NCBI GenBank assembly: GCA_007133145.1
Contig: SLNF01000113.1
Location: 1-22,112 of the forward strand
From: Nitriliruptorales bacterium
GTDB lineage: Bacteria; Actinomycetota; Nitriliruptoria; Euzebyales; Egibacteraceae
DNA length: 22,112 nucleotides
Direction: 5' to 3'
How positions within the stretch are numbered: the stretch's first letter is position 1; each line of letters opens with the position of its first letter. Of this stretch, positions 21,157 to 22,112 are shown piece after piece. The position numbers and the translations under genes were made by a program. Below the pieces are notes generated by a model. The model searched no databases and had not been told where the DNA came from. It saw only the letters and a list, made by a program, of their open reading frames with translations.

Positions 21157-22112
21157 TCAGGTACGGGAGCTCGAGATGAGCACGCGCTTGAGGGCCTCGA
21201 ACTCCTCGAGTGCCTTGCCGGAGCCGATCGCCACGGAGTTGAGCGGGTTGTCGGCCGAGTGGATCGGCATGCCGGTCTCGTGCTTCAGGCGCTCGTCGAG
21301 GCCCTGGAGCATCGCCCCACCACCCGTGAGGACGATGCCCTTGTCCATGATGTCGGCGGCGAGCTCGGGCGGGCAGCGGTCGAGGGTGTTCTTCACCGCG
21401 TCGACGACAGAGTTCACCGGCTCCTCGATCGCGCGGCGGACCTCCTCGGCGGAGATCACGATGGTCTTCGGCAGGCCGCTGACGAGGTCGCGCCCGCGGA
21501 TCTCGGCGTGGTTCTCCTCGGGCAGCGGGAACGCCGAGCCGATCGCCATCTTGATCTCCTCGGCGGTCCGCTCGCCGAGCATGAGTGAGTACTCCTTCTT
21601 CACATAGTTGATGATCGACTCGTCGAGTTCGTCACCGCCGATGCGGATCGAGGCGCTCGTGACGATGCCGCCGAGGGAGATGACCGCGACCTCGGTCGTG
21701 CCGCCGCCGATGTCGACGACCATGTTCCCGGCCGGCTCGTGCACGGGCAGTCCCGCGCCGATCGCCGCGGCCATGGGCTCCTCGATGATGTAGGCCGCCC
21801 TCGCGCCGGCCTGCACGGAGGCCTCCTCGACCGCGCGCTGCTCGACGCCGGTGATGCCCGAGGGCACGCAGACGATGACCCGCGGCTTGTTGAGGAACGC
21901 GAGGTAGCGGCGGCGGTGGACCTTCTGGATGAAGTACCGCAGCATCTTCTCGGTGACGTCGAAGTCGGCGATCACGCCATCCTTCAACGGGCGGATCGCG
22001 ACGATGTGGCCGGGCGTGCGGCCGATCATGCGCTTGGCCTCGCTGCCGACGGCGAGGATCGCCCCGTTCTTCGTGTTGATCGCCACGACGCTCGGCTCGT
22101 TGAGCACGATGC
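21157..22112 (-). CDS. mreB: Rod shape-determining protein MreB, start outside the window
   Basis: The actin-like protein that organises side-wall synthesis. The frame is open to the window edge at 22112, so the first roughly 25 residues are missing; the GTG at 22107 is an internal valine (V-L-N-E-P-S-V-V-A). Visible actin-fold elements are A-V-G-S-E-A-K-R-M-I-G-R-T-P, R-P-L-K-D-G-V-I-A-D-F, phosphate loop D-I-G-G-G-T-T-E-V-A, E-E-P-M-A-A-A-I-G-A-G-L and the adenosine motif V-L-T-G-G-G-A-M-L-Q-G-L. Near-full conservation marks it as true MreB rather than an Mbl/MreB-like relative, though these are hard to separate by eye. First gene of mreBCD. Confidence 0.96.
   Translation of the reverse strand, partial: IVLNEPSVVAINTKNGAILAVGSEAKRMIGRTPGHIVAIRPLKDGVIADFDVTEKMLRYFIQKVHRRRYLAFLNKPRVIVCVPSGITGVEQRAVEEASVQAGARAAYIIEEPMAAAIGAGLPVHEPAGNMVVDIGGGTTEVAVISLGGIVTSASIRIGGDELDESIINYVKKEYSLMLGERTAEEIKMAIGSAFPLPEENHAEIRGRDLVSGLPKTIVISAEEVRRAIEEPVNSVVDAVKNTLDRCPPELAADIMDKGIVLTGGGAMLQGLDERLKHETGMPIHSADNPLNSVAIGSGKALEEFEALKRVLISSSRT

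Noticed and set aside
1..22112. CRISPR arrays, insertion sequences, phage genes or defence islands
   Set aside because: No regularly spaced repeats, transposase motifs or terminal inverted repeats seen; gene content is core metabolism and cell growth.

Overview
The window reads as a chromosomal core region of a very GC-rich actinobacterium. The evidence is GTG starts, strong GC bias at third positions, and the order mreB-mreC-mreD-mrdA-rodA / radical SAM-DUF2344-rne / rplU-rpmA / obg-proB / proA / nadD-rsfS-histidine phosphatase. This order partly matches Mycobacterium tuberculosis Rv2444c-Rv2419c. A deep-branching class such as Nitriliruptoria is possible, but that is inference; nothing here fixes the taxon. 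I see no IS element, phage, CRISPR array or defence island.

Layout. Positions 1-1166 (+): the 3' end of a succinate dehydrogenase/fumarate reductase flavoprotein gene and its iron-sulfur subunit. Positions 1167-1710: no convincing gene, with some protein-like stretches that may be a decayed gene. Positions 1711-1863: tRNA-Ala(GGC) with a promoter and a terminator. Positions 1948-3567 (+): a GH13 alpha-glucosidase. Positions 3690-3824 (+): a 44-residue acidic lipoprotein, with a palindromic terminator after it. From 3900 nearly everything is on the minus strand. Transcription runs from high to low coordinates: mreB (partial), mreC, mreD; mrdA, rodA, radical SAM protein, DUF2344 protein, rne; rplU, rpmA; obg, proB; proA; nadD, a 59-residue membrane protein, rsfS, histidine phosphatase. 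Two plus-strand genes interrupt this: a coiled-coil protein (7281-7781) between proB and proA, and a small membrane protein (10413-10775) between obg and rpmA.

Functionally, the right part is the cell-elongation machinery (MreBCD, the transpeptidase PBP2 and the glycosyltransferase RodA). It leads into RNA processing (RNase E/G), ribosome parts and ribosome assembly (L21, L27, Obg, RsfS), proline synthesis (ProB, ProA) and NAD synthesis (NadD). Many junctions are 1-4 nt stop/start overlaps, which suggests translational coupling.

The most interesting signals are small and regulatory. Three genes (nadD, obg, mrdA) have a TAGRCT -10 box 7-8 nt before the start codon, which predicts leaderless mRNAs. 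rplU has a textbook promoter and a hairpin-bearing leader. Two genes appear to need non-standard start codons (CTG for rsfS, ATC for the radical SAM protein). Two tiny genes with GTG or short frames (5034-5213 and 3690-3824) are easy to miss. I found no clear new multi-gene system. The nearest candidate for unknown biology is the conserved but uncharacterised radical SAM/DUF2344 pair between the elongasome and RNase E.
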